This document shows positions 19,601 to 32,000 of a DNA stretch of 64,000 nt, piece by piece (within the stretch, counting starts at the first letter, position 1; each line of letters begins with the position of its first letter). The stretch comes from Rebecca billardiae RCC1528. Its lineage: Eukaryota > Haptophyta. The notes below the pieces were generated by a model. The model was not told the DNA's origin. It ran no database searches and was given only the letters and a program-made list of their open reading frames with translations. The translations under genes and the position numbers were made by a program. Where the stretch lies: positions 744,001 to 808,000 of the forward strand of contig OZ251241.1 of NCBI GenBank assembly GCA_965240325.2, in the 5' to 3' direction.

Positions 19601-22600
19601 CCGCCGCCAAGCCCGCCGCCGAGCCCGCCGCCGTCTCCACCGCCGAGCCCGCCGCCCAGCCCGCCGCCGAGCCCGCCGCCGTCACCACCTCCTCCGAGCC
19701 CACCGCCGAGCCCGCCGCCGTCGCCACCCCCTTCGCCACCGCCCAGTCCGCCTCCATCACCCCCACCTTCACCGCCGCCAAGCCCACCTCCGAGCCCGCC
19801 GCCGAGCCCACCGCCGAGCCCGCCGCCGAGCCCGCCGCCGAGCCCGCCGCCGAGTCCACCACCGTCTCCGCCGCCCTCGCCGCCGCCGCCGAGCCCACCC
19901 CCGAGCCCACCGCCGTCGCCACCCCCTTCGCCACCGCCCAGCCCGCCCCCATCACCACCACCTTCACCGCCGCCAAGCCCACCTCCGAGTCCGCCGCCGA
20001 GCCCGCCGCCGAGCCCGCCGCCGAGCCCGCCTCCAAGCCCGCCGCCGAGCCCGCCGCCAAGCCCGCCGCCGTCGCCACCTCCTCCGAGCCCGCCACCAAG
20101 CCCGCCGCCGAGCCCACCGCCCTCGCCGCCACCCTCACCGCCGCCGTCGCCGCCGCCGTCGCCGCCGCCAAGCCCGCCTCCGAGCCCGCCCCCAAGCCCG
20201 CCGCCAAGCCCGCCGCCGAGCCCACCACCGTCGCCGCCGCCGAGTCCGCCGCCCTCGCCGCCGCCCTCGCCGCCACCGCCGAGCCCACCCCCGAGCCCAC
20301 CGCCGTCGCCACCCCCTTCGCCACCGCCCAGCCCGCCTCCATCACCACCACCTTCACCGCCGCCAAGCCCACCACCGAGCCCGCCGCCCAGCCCGCCGCC
20401 CAGCCCTCCGCCCAGCCCGCCGCCCAGCCCGCCGCCCAGCCCGCCCCCGAGCCCGCCGCCGTCACCACCGCCCCCGAGCCCGCCGCCAAGCCCGCCGCCG
20501 AGCCCACCACCTTCACCACCGCCCTCGCCGCCGCCATCGCCGCCGCCCTCGCCGCCGCCAAGCCCGCCTCCGAGCCCGCCCCCAAGCCCGCCACCGTCGC
20601 CGCCGCCGAGCCCACCTCCGTCGCCGCCGCCGAGTCCGCCGCCCTCGCCGCCGCCCTCGCCGCCGCCGCCGAGCCCACCACCGAGTCCACCACCGTCGCC
20701 GCCGCCGTCGCCACCGCCCAGCCCGCCTCCATCACCACCACCTTCACCGCCGCCAAGCCCGCCGCCGAGCCCGCCGCCGAGCCCACCGCCCAGCCCGCCA
20801 CCGAGCCCGCCGCCGAGCCCGCCGCCGAGTCCACCACCGTCTCCGCCGCCCTCGCCGCCGCCGCCGAGCCCACCCCCGAGCCCACCGCCGTCGCCACCCC
20901 CTTCGCCACCGCCCAGCCCGCCCCCATCACCACCACCTTCACCGCCGCCAAGCCCACCTCCAAGCCCGCCCCCAAGCCCGCCGCCCAGCCCGCCACCGAG
21001 CCCGCCGCCCAGCCCGCCGCCGAGTCCACCACCGTCTCCGCCGCCCTCGCCGCCGCCGCCGAGCCCACCCCCGAGCCCACCGCCGTCGCCACCCCCTTCG
21101 CCACCGCCCAGCCCGCCCCCATCACCACCACCTTCACCGCCGCCAAGCCCACCTCCGAGCCCGCCGCCGAGCCCACCGCCCAGCCCGCCGCCGAGCCCGC
21201 CGCCCAGCCCGCCGCCGAGTCCACCACCGTCTCCGCCGCCCTCGCCGCCGCCGCCGAGCCCACCCCCGAGCCCACCGCCGTCGCCACCCCCTTCGCCACC
21301 GCCCAGCCCGCCTCCATCACCACCACCTTCACCGCCGCCAAGCCCACCTCCAAGCCCGCCCCCAAGCCCGCCGCCCAGCCCGCCACCGAGCCCGCCGCCC
21401 AGCCCGCCGCCGAGTCCACCACCGTCTCCGCCGCCCTCGCCGCCGCCGCCGAGCCCACCCCCGAGCCCACCGCCGTCGCCACCCCCTTCGCCACCGCCCA
21501 GCCCGCCCCCATCACCACCACCTTCACCGCCGCCAAGCCCACCTCCGAGCCCGCCGCCGAGCCCACCGCCCAGCCCGCCACCGAGCCCGCCGCCCAGCCC
21601 GCCGCCGAGTCCACCACCGTCTCCGCCGCCCTCGCCGCCGCCGCCGAGCCCACCCCCGAGCCCACCGCCGTCGCCACCCCCTTCGCCACCGCCCAGCCCG
21701 CCCCCATCACCGCCACCTTCACCGCCGCCAAGCCCACCTCCGAGCCCGCCCCCAAGCCCGCCGCCCAGCCCGCCACCGAGCCCGCCGCCCAGCCCGCCGC
21801 CGAGTCCACCACCGTCTCCGCCGCCCTCGCCGCCGCCGCCGAGCCCACCCCCGAGCCCACCGCCGTCGCCACCCCCTTCGCCACCGCCCAGCCCGCCCCC
21901 ATCACCACCACCTTCACCGCCGCCAAGCCCACCTCCGAGCCCGCCGCCGAGCCCGCCGCCCAGCCCTCCGCCCAGCCCGCCGCCCAGCCCGCCGCCCAGC
22001 CCGCCGCCGAGCCCGCCGCCGTCACCACCGCCTCCGAGCCCGCCACCAAGCCCGCCGCCGAGCCCACCGCCCTCGCCGCCACCCTCGCCGCCGCCGTCGC
22101 CGCCGCCCTCGCCGCCGCCAAGCCCGCCTCCGAGCCCGCCCCCAAGCCCGCCACCGTCGCCGCCGCCGAGCCCACCACCGTCGCCGCCGCCAAGTCCGCC
22201 GCCCTCGCCGCCGCCCTCGCCGCCGCCGCCGAGCCCACCACCGAGCCCACCGCCATCGCCGCCGCCGTCGCCGCCGCCGAGCCCGCCTCCATCACCACCA
22301 CCTTCACCGCCGCCAAGCCCGCCGCCGAGCCCGCCGCCCAGCCCGCCGCCCAGCCCTCCGCCGAGCCCGCCGCCGAGCCCGCCGCCGAGCCCGCCGCCGA
22401 GCCCGCCGCCGTCACCACCGCCTCCGAGCCCGCCGCCGAGCCCGCCTCCGTCCCCGCCACCGTCCCCCCCGCCGAGCCCCCCGCCAAGCCCGCCGCCGTC
22501 GCCACCGCCAAGCCCACCGCCATCTCCGCCGCCCAGCCCGCCACCGTCGCCGCCACCATCGCCGCCGCCGAGCCCACCGCCCAGCCCACCACCGAGTCCG

Positions 22601-25600
22601 CCACCGAGGCCGCCGCCGAGTCCGCCACCGTCGCCACCTCCGAGCCCACCACCGTCACCGCCGCCGAGCCCACCGCCCAGCCCGCCGCCATCGCCACCGC
22701 CGAGTCCGCCGCCCAGCCCACCGCCGAGCCCGCCGCCATCGCCACCGCCATCTCCGCCGCCGAGCCCGCCACCGTCGCCGCCACCGTCGCCGCCTCCCAG
22801 CCCGCCACCGCCGAGTCCTCCGCCCTCTCCGCCACCGTCGCCGCCGCCCTCGCCACCACCGTCCCCACCACCTCCGAGCCCGCCTCCATCGCCGCCACCC
22901 TCGCCGCCGCCTTCGCCGCCGCCCAGCCCGCCACCTTCGCCGCCGCCCAGCCCGCCACCAAGCCCACCGCCCAGCCCGCCACCGTCGCCGCCACCATCGC
23001 CGCCGCCGAGCCCACCGCCCAGCCCACCACCGAGTCCGCCACCGAGGCCGCCGCCGAGTCCGCCACCGTCGCCACCTCCGAGCCCACCACCGTCACCGCC
23101 GCCGAGCCCACCGCCCAGCCCGCCGCCATCGCCACCGCCGAGTCCGCCGCCCAGCCCACCACCGAGTCCGCCGCCGTCGCCTCCGCCGTCGCCGCCACCG
23201 AGGCCGCCACCGTCGCCACCGCCGAGCCCACCACCGTCGCCGCCGCCGAGCCCGCCGCCGTCGCCACCGCCGAGCCCACCACCGTCGCCGCCGCCGAGCC
23301 CACCGCCCAGCCCGCCGCCATCGCCGCCGCCGAGCCCACCGCCCAGCCCACCACCGAGTCCGCCACCGAGGCCGCCGCCGAGTCCGCCACCGTCGCCACC
23401 TCCGAGCCCACCACCGTCACCGCCGCCGAGCCCACCGCCCAGCCCGCCGCCATCGCCACCGCCGAGTCCGCCGCCCAGCCCACCGCCGAGCCCGCCTCCA
23501 TCGCCACCGCCAACTCCGCCGCCGTCGCCGCCGCCAAGCCCGCCGCCCTCGCCGCCGCCCTCACCGCCGCCGTCCCCACCACCCAGCCCGCCACCAAGTC
23601 CACCTCCAAGCCCGCCGCCGAGCCCTCCGCCGTCGCCACCGCCATCGCCGCCTCCGAGTCCTCCGCCATCGCCACCGCCGTCTCCCCCGCCGTCTCCCCC
23701 ACCGAGCCCACCGCCGAGCCCGCCGCCATCCCCACCACCGAGCCCGCCGCCAAGCCCACCTCCGAGCCCGCCGCCAAGCCCTCCACCGTCGCCGCCGCCG
23801 TCGCCACCCCCGAGCCCACCACCGTCACCACCGCCGTCGCCACCTCCATCACCGCCGCCGAGCCCACCGCCGTCGCCGCCGCCCTCACCACCACCATCAC
23901 CGCCGCCAAGCCCGCCGCCGTCACCACCACCGTCACCACCGCCCTCGCCACCGCCCTCGCCTCCGCCCTCGCCACCACCGAGCCCTCCACCCTCGCCGCC
24001 GCCATCCCCGCCGCCGAGCCCGCCGCCATCACCGCCACCGTCGCCACCACCCAGCCCCCCGCCAAGCCCCCCACCCTCGCCGCCACCGTCGCCCCCGCCA
24101 AGCCCGCCGCCGAGCCCGCCACCGTCTCCACCGCCGTCGCCGCCTCCATCGCCACCACCATCACCGCCGCCTTCGCCACCACCCAGTCCACCGCCATCGC
24201 CACCACCGTCTCCGCCACCTAGCCCACCACCCAGCCCTCCGCCGAGCCCGCCGCCGAGCCCGCCTCCGAGCCCGCCACCGAGCCCGCCGCCCTCGCCACC
24301 CCCATCGCCGCCACCGAGCCCGCCGCCGTCTCCGCCACCGAGCCCACCACCGTCGCCGCCGCCATCGCCGCCACCATCCCCGCCGCCTTCGCCGCCGCCG
24401 TCGCCACCTCCCAGCCCGCCGCCGAGCCCGCCGCCAAGCCCGCCGCCGAGCCCGCCGCCATCGCCGCCGCCGAGTCCGCCACCATCGCCGCCGCCGAGCC
24501 CACCGCCATCGCCGCCGCCAAGCCCGCCGCCGTCGCCGCCGCCGAGCCCGCCGCCATCACCGCCGCCGAGCCCGCCACCATCGCCGCCACCGTCGCCGCC
24601 GCCATCGCCACCTCCCAGCCCGCCGCCGAGCCCGCCACCGAGCCCGCCACCAAGCCCGCCGCCGAGCCCGCCGCCGAGCCCGCCGCCGTCACCGCCGCCG
24701 AGCCCGCCACCATCGCCACCGCCGAGCCCACCCCCATCACCGCCACCGTCGCCACCGCCATCGCCACCTCCCAGCCCGCCGCCGAGCCCGCCACCGAGCC
24801 CGCCGCCAAGCCCGCCGCCGAGCCCGCCGCCGAGCCCGCCGCCGTCACCGCCGCCAAGCCCGCCACCATCGCCACCGCCGAGCCCGCCTCCATCACCGCC
24901 GCCGAGCCCGCCGCCCTCGCCGCCACCGTCGCCGCCGCCAAGCCCGCCGCCCTCGCCGCCACCATCACCGCCGCCGTCGCCGCCGCCATCGCCACCTCCC
25001 AGCCCGCCGCCGAGCCCGCCACCGAGCCCGCCGCCAAGCCCGCCGCCGAGCCCGCCGCCGAGCCCGCCGCCGTCACCGCCGCCGAGCCCGCCGCCATCGC
25101 CGCCACCGAGCCCGCCTCCATCACCGCCGCCGAGCCCGCCGCCCTCGCCGCCACCGTCGCCGCCGCCAAGCCCGCCGCCCTCGCCGCCACCATCACCGCC
25201 ACCGTCGCCGCCGCCATCGCCACCTCCCAGCCCGCCGCCGAGCCCGCCACCGAGCCCGCCGCCAAGCCCGCCGCCGAGCCCGCCGCCGAGCCCGCCGCCG
25301 TCACCGCCGCCGAGCCCGCCGCCATCGCCGCCACCGAGCCCGCCTCCATCACCGCCGCCGAGCCCGCCGCCCTCGCCGCCACCGTCGCCGCCGCCGAGCC
25401 CGCCGCCCTCGCCGCCACCATCACCGCCACCGTCGCCGCCGCCATCGCCACCTCCCAGCCCGCCGCCGAGCCCGCCACCGAGCCCGCCGCCAAGCCCGCC
25501 GCCAAGCCCGCCGCCGAGCCCGCCGCCGTCACCGCCGCCGAGCCCGCCACCATCGCCGCCACCGAGCCCGCCTCCATCGCCGCCGCCGAGCCCGCCGCCC

Positions 25601-28600
25601 TCGCCGCCACCGTCGCCGCCACCGAGCCCGCCGCCCTCGCCACCGCCATCACCGCCACCGTCGCCGCCGCCGTCGCCACCTCCCAGCCCGCCGCCGAGCC
25701 CGCCACCAAGCCCGCCACCGAGCCCGCCGCCATCACCGCCACCATCGCCACCGCCATCACCGCCCCCAAGTCCGCCACCATCGCCGCCACCGAGCCCACC
25801 CCCATCGCCACCACCGAGCCCACCGCCATCCCCGCCGCCCTCTCCGCCGCCGAGCCCGCCGCCCTCGCCACCGCCATCACCGCCACCATCGCCGCCGCCG
25901 TCGCCACCTCCCAGCCCGCCGCCGAGCCCGCCGCCAAGCCCGCCACCGAGCCCGCCGCCATCACCGCCACCATCGCCACCGCCATCACCGCCGCCGAGCC
26001 CGCCACCATCGCCGCCACCGAGCCCACCCCCATCGCCACCACCGAGCCCACCGCCATCCCCGCCGCCCTCTCCGCCGCCGAGCCCGCCGCCCTCGCCACC
26101 GCCATCACCGCCACCATCGCCGCCGCCGTCGCCACCTCCCAGCCCGCCGCCAAGCCCGCCACCAAGCCCACCACCGAGCCCTCCGCCCTCGCCGCCGCCA
26201 TCACCGCCGCCGAGCCCGCCGCCATCACCGCCACCGTCGCCACCACCCAGCCCCCCACCAAGCCCCCCACCCTCGCCGCCACCGTCGCCGCCGCCAAGCC
26301 CGCCACCGAGCCCGCCACCGAGTCCGCCACCGTCGCCGCCACCGAGCCCGCCGCCATCGCCTCCGCCAAGCCCGCCGCCGAGCCCGCCACCGAGCCCTCC
26401 GCCAAGCCCGCCGCCATCGCCGCCGCCGAGCCCGCCGCCGTCACCGCCGCCGAGCCCGCCACCATCGCCGCCACCGAGCCCGCCGCCATCACCGCCGCCG
26501 AGCCCACCTCCATCGCCACCACCGAGCCCACCGCCTAGCCCGCCGCCCTCGCCGCCACCATCACCGCCACCGTCGCCGCCACCGTCGCCACCTCCCAGCC
26601 CGCCGCCGAGCCCGCCACCAAGCCCGCCACCGAGCCCGCCGCCATCACCGCCACCATCGCCACCGCCATCACCGCCCCCAAGTCCGCCACCATCGCCGCC
26701 ACCGAGCCCGCCGCCGTCACCGCCGCCGAGCCCGCCGCCCTCTCCGCCGCCGAGCCCACCGCCTTCGCCACCGCCGAGTCCGCCGCCGTCTCCGCCACCG
26801 AGCCCTCCGCCGTCGCCACCGCCGTCGCCGCCGCCGTCGCCGCCACCGTCGCCGCCGCCCAGCCCGCCTCCATCACCACCACCTTCACCGCCGCCGAGCC
26901 CGCCGCCGAGTCCGCCGCCCAGCCCACCGCCGAGCCCGCCACCGTCACCCCCGCCGAGCCCGCCGCCGAGCCCGCCGCCGAGCCCGCCGCCGAGCCCGCC
27001 ACCGAGCCCACCGCCGTCGCCGCCCCCATCGCCGCCACCGTCGCCGCCCCCAAGCCCTCCGCCGTCACCGCCTCCGTCGCCGCCACCAAGTCCGCCACCA
27101 AGCCCGCCGCCGAGCCCGCCACCAAGCCCGCCGCCGTCGCCGCCACCATCGCCGCCACCATCGCCTCCACCGAGCCCACCACCAAGCCCGCCGCCGTCGC
27201 CGCCACCGAGCCCTCCGCCCAGCCCGCCGCCCAGCCCGCCGCCGAGCCCGCCACCGAGCCCGCCACCATCGCCGCCGCCGTCGCCGCCACCGAGCCCGCC
27301 ACCGAGTCCGCCACCATCGCCGCCACCATCGCCGCCTCCATCGCCACCTCCAAGCCCGCCGCCAAGCCCACCGCCGTCGCCGCCGCCGAGCCCGCCGCCA
27401 AGTCCGCCGCCGTCTCCGCCGCCAAGCCCGCCACCGTCTCCGCCGCCGTCGCCGCCGCCGTCGCCACCACCGAGCCCACCGCCGAGCCCGCCGCCCTCAC
27501 CGCCGCCGTCGCCGCCGCCATCGCCACCGCCCAGCCCACCGCCCAGCCCACCGCCGTCGCCACCGCCCAGCCCGCCGCCTAGCCCGCCGCCCAGCCCTCC
27601 CCCGTCGCCGCCCCCATCGCCACCGCCATCGCCGCCGCCGAGCCCGCCGCCGAGCCCCCCACCGAGCCCGCCGCCGAGCCCGCCGCCAAGTCCGCCACCG
27701 TCCCCGCCGCCAAGCCCGCCACCGTCACCGCCACCGTCTCCGCCGCCGTCACCGCCACCATCGCCACCGCCGAGCCCACCGCCAAGCCCGCCGCCGAGCC
27801 CGCCGCCGTCACCACCTCCATCGCCGCCACCGTCACCCCCGCCGAGCCCGCCGCCGAGCCCGCCGCCGTCGCCGCCACCATCGCCACCACCGTCGCCGCC
27901 GCCCAGCCCGCCGCCATCGCCACCACCGAGCCCGCCGCCGTCTCCGCCGCCGAGCCCGCCGCCGAGCCCGCCGCCAAGCCCGCCGCCGAGCCCGCCGCCG
28001 TCGCCGCCGCCGTCTCCGCCACCGAGCCCCCCACCGTCGCCGCCGCCATCGCCGCCGCCAAGCCCACCGCCGTCGCCGCCACCGAGCCCGCCTCCGAGCC
28101 CGCCCCCCTCGCCACCTCCGTCTCCGCCGCCGTCGCCTCCGCCGTCTCCGCCGCCCATCCCACCCCCGAGCCCGCCGCCGAGCCCGCCGCCGAGCCCGCC
28201 GCCGAGCCCGCCGCCGAGCCCGCCGCCGAGCCCGCCGCCGAGCCCGCCACCGTCACCGCCACCATCACCGCCGCCAAGCCCGCCGCCGAGCCCGCCGCCG
28301 AGCCCGCCGCCGAGCCCGCCGCCGAGCCCGCCGCCGAGCCCGCCGCCGAGCCCGCCGCCGAGCCCGCCGCCGAGCCCGCCGCCGTCGCCACCGCCGTCTC
28401 CGCCGCCGAGCCCACCACCATCGCCGCCGCCGTCCCCACCACCTTCACCGCCGCCGTCCCCGCCGCCGTCTCCGCCGCCGAGCCCGCCGCCATCTCCGCC
28501 TCCGAGCCCGCCGCCGAGCCCGCCGCCCTCGCCGCCGCCAAGCCCGCCGCCGAGCCCGCCGCCGAGCCCACCGCCGAGCCCGCCGCCGAGCCCGCCGCCG

Positions 28601-29017
28601 AGCCCGCCGCCGCCGAGCCCGCCGCCGAGCCCGCCGCCGAGCCCGCCGCCGTCTCCGCCGCCGAGCTCTCCACCGTCGCCGCCGCCATCGCCGCCACCCA
28701 GCCCGCCGCCCAGCCCGCCGCCCGCGCCGCCCCCTTTGCCGCCGCCGAGCCCACCGCCCAGCCCGCCCCCTCCGAGCCCGCCGCCGCCGCCAAGCTCGCC
28801 GCCGCCGCCACCACGGATCAGCCCGCTCCCGCCGCCGCCGCCGCCTTTCCCGCCGCCCACCCCGCCGCCGTCGCCGCCACCCAGCCCGCCGCCGAGCCCG
28901 CCGCCCGCGCCGCCCCCTTCGCCGCCGCCCAGCCCGCCGAGCAGCCCGCCGCCGCCGCCGCCGAGCCCGCCGCCGTCGCCGAGCCCGCCGCCGCCGAGCT
29001 CGCCGCCGCCGCCGAGC

Positions 29018-29051
<34 letters not shown>

Positions 29052-32000
29052 CGCCGAGCCCGCCGCCGCCGGCCCCGCCGCCGCCGCTCTCGCCGCCGCC
29101 GCCGTCCTCCCCGCCGCCGAGCCCGCGCCCGCCGCCGCCCTCGCCCGCGCCGCCGCCGCCGCCGAGCCCGCCGCCGCGCACCCTCGAGTTCTATGTGCTC
29201 GTGATCGACGTGCCCGAGATTGTCGATCTCGCGCTCGCCGCGGGCTCGGACGCGCTGCCCGCGGACGGCGACTCCGTCTTCCTCGCGCCGCGCGGGGCGG
29301 AGTGCAACGCCTCCGCGCCGCTCGACGCGTACGGCGGCGCGTTCGGCGTGAGCGCCGGCCAGATCACGGCGCGCGTTCCGACCGCGGCGCGGGGGCTGCG
29401 CGTGTGCCACTCGCCCTCCGACTCCGGAGGCGTGCGCACGCTCGCCAACGCGGAGCTCGACGTGTACGAGGTGGAGGGCGGCGCGTCGAGCGCCGTCGCC
29501 AACGTGAGCGTCGAGCTCCGCTTCGGCGGGATCGGCGTGGGCAGCGCCGCCTCGACCGCCGCAGACGCGGCGGTGTGGATGCCGAGCGGTGCCGTCGGCG
29601 CGGCGTGCGGCGCGCCTGGCGCCGATGCCAACTACACGGCGTGCGTCGACGCGACGTGCGACGGCGCGGCGAGCCGGGGCGCGGGCACGCTCGCCGGCAC
29701 GCTCGGCGCGGGCAACGCCGCGCCGTTCACCTTCCCGCAGCCCGGCGCGTACGAGCTCTGCTTCCGCTTCGGCGACCGCGCCGGCCGGCCGTGGGCGCTG
29801 TTCGGCGCGCGCAACGCGAGCGTGTTCGCGCTCAGCGGCGTGCTGGAGGGCGTGAGGGAGCCCGGGGCGGCCGAGGGGGAGCAGGTGCGCACGGTGGTGG
29901 GCGCGCCGCTCACGCTCGAGTTCGAGGGCGACGGCGTCGCGCAGGGCGACCAGGCGTACCTCGTGCCGCCGGGCGCGCCCTGCACCACCGCGCTCACGTA
30001 CGTCGCAGACTACGCCGGCGCGTACGGCGGCGTGCGCACGCTCGCGCCTGACCGCACGGCCGCGTTCACCGTGAGCACGGCCGGGCTCGGGCTCGAGCTG
30101 TGCTACGCGTTCACCGCGTACGCGGAGTTCGTCAAGTTCGAGTCGTTCACCGTCGACGCGCTCGAGGTGAGCTCGCCGCCGTCCACCGTCGCGGTGGTGA
30201 CGGCGCCAACCACGCTGCGGCTCGGCGGCGTCGGCGTCGGCGCGGGCGACGTGGCCAAGTGGGTGGGTGCGGCCGAGGGCTCGTGCGACGGCGCCGCGCT
30301 GCCGAGCCTCGGGGGCGAGCAGCCCGTGTCGGCGGGCGGCAACGTCACGTTCACCTTCACCGCGTCCACCGCGGCCAGCGGCGCGCTGCGCCTCTGCTAC
30401 CGCTTCGCGGACGAAGCGTACGCCCTGTTCGGCCCAATCCGCATGGAGGTGTTCGAGATCGAATCTCAGCAGCTCGAGCTGGTGGCGGGGCTGGCGGAGG
30501 GCGTGCAGCTGGGCGGGTACGGCGTGGGCGAGGGCGACGCGCTCTTCCTCGTGCCGCCCGGCACCGCCGGCGGCGCGCTCGACTGCGCCGCCGCGCTCCC
30601 CGCCGACCCGGCCCTCGGCGGGCTGGTGGCTGTGGGCGCGCGCGGCGATGCGACGCTCAGCGTGGCCGCGGGCGCGCCGGAGCTGCAGCTGTGCTACCGC
30701 TTCGCCGGGCAGCCGTTCGTGCACTTCGCGGGCGCGACGGTCGCGGTGTACGAGCTGAGCTCGCTGAGCGGCACGCCCGACGCCGACGCCTCCATGTTCG
30801 CCGTGGTCGACGTCGCCGAGCCCGTCACGTTTGGCGGCGTCGGCGTGAAGGCGGGCGACCGCGCCAAGTGGGTGAATGCCTCCGGCAGTTGCGACCAGCA
30901 GCCGCTCGGCCACGGCGGGCTGGTGCCGGGGACGAGCGTGTTCACCGCGGCGTACCAGACGGTGGGCGCGGGCGGGCTCACCGACTTCACCTTCTTCGCC
31001 GGCGCGAGCGAGCTGCGCCTCTGCTACCAGTTCGCCTCCGCCGTCGCCGCCGGGCACAAGCGCTGGGCGCCCTACCCGCAGTTCAGCGCGATCGCGGCGA
31101 CCGTCGAGTCGCCCGCGCGCGTCGTGTCCGTCGTGGGCGTGGCGGAGGAGGTGGAGCTGGGCGGCGTGGGCATCTCGGCGTCGGACACGCTGTACTACGC
31201 GCCCGCGTGCGCGAGCACCGCCGACGCCGCCGCCTCGCTCACGGGCACCCTCGCCGTGACTCCGCTCGGCGAGTACGGCACCGCCGGCCGCGTCGGCTTC
31301 ACGCCCGAGGCGACGGCGGAGGGGCTCGTCCTGTGCTACGCGTTCCGGGGGCGGGCGTACGTGGCGTACGCGCACACGCTCGACGCGTTCGACCTGTCCG
31401 AGATCTCGAGCGCGCCCATCGCGTCCCGCCGCACCGCGCGCCGCCGCCTCGGCGCCGCGCACGTGCCGCCATCCTCCGTGTCCACCGTCGTCGACTCCGC
31501 GCAGCCGGTCTACTTTGACGGCGTGGGCGTGCGCGCGGGCGACGCGGCGTACTGGGTGGCGCCGGACGCGACGAGCTGCGAGTGCGAGGGCGCGGGGTGC
31601 GTGCCGTACGCGCAGCAGACCGGCGGCGTGCAGCCCCTCAACGCCGAGCGCCGCGCCTCCTTCCTCTTCCTACCCAGCACGGGCGCGCTCGGCATGCGGT
31701 TGTGCTACGCGTTCGAATCCGAGCCGTTCAAACTCTACTCCAACCTGACGATGCAGGTGAAGGAGGTGGCGGGGCCGGCGGTGACGGTCGCGGCGGTGTC
31801 GGACGAGGTGGCCACGCGCGTGCGCACGATCACCTTCACCGGCGTCGGCGTCGGGCCGGGCGACCGCGCGCGCTGGATCCTGCCGGGAGACACGGACTGC
31901 GAGGGCGCCGACTCGGCCGGCTACGACGTTGTCGGCGCGGTGCAGACGGTGGGCGAGGGCGGCGCGGCGGGCTTCTCGTTCTTCCAGCTGCTCTCGGGCG

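Larger units (their letters stand above)
16688..29176 (+). repeat. 12.5-kb Ser-Pro-Pro-Pro coding repeat tract
   Basis: The tract is built of 12-bp units coding Ser-Pro-Pro-Pro, about 1,000 of them. Occasional five-residue units carry one extra Pro. Serine is written with both AGC and TCN codons, mixed throughout. The last ~500 bp (from about 28,660) are less regular and introduce Ala, Leu, Ile, Phe and longer proline runs. The plus strand is very C-rich. All other frames are therefore open for long distances, including one minus-strand frame of more than 4,000 codons of Gly-rich sequence, which I regard as an artefact. Confidence 0.95.

Noticed and set aside
16477-29181. A minus-strand open frame of more than 4,200 codons (Gly-Gly-Gly-Leu/Asp repeats), and other-frame Ala/Gly/Val-rich frames of up to 2,200 codons
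   Set aside because: They are the necessary mirror and shifted readings of the 12-bp SPPP repeat. The plus frame alone has a signal peptide start and continues into folded domains.
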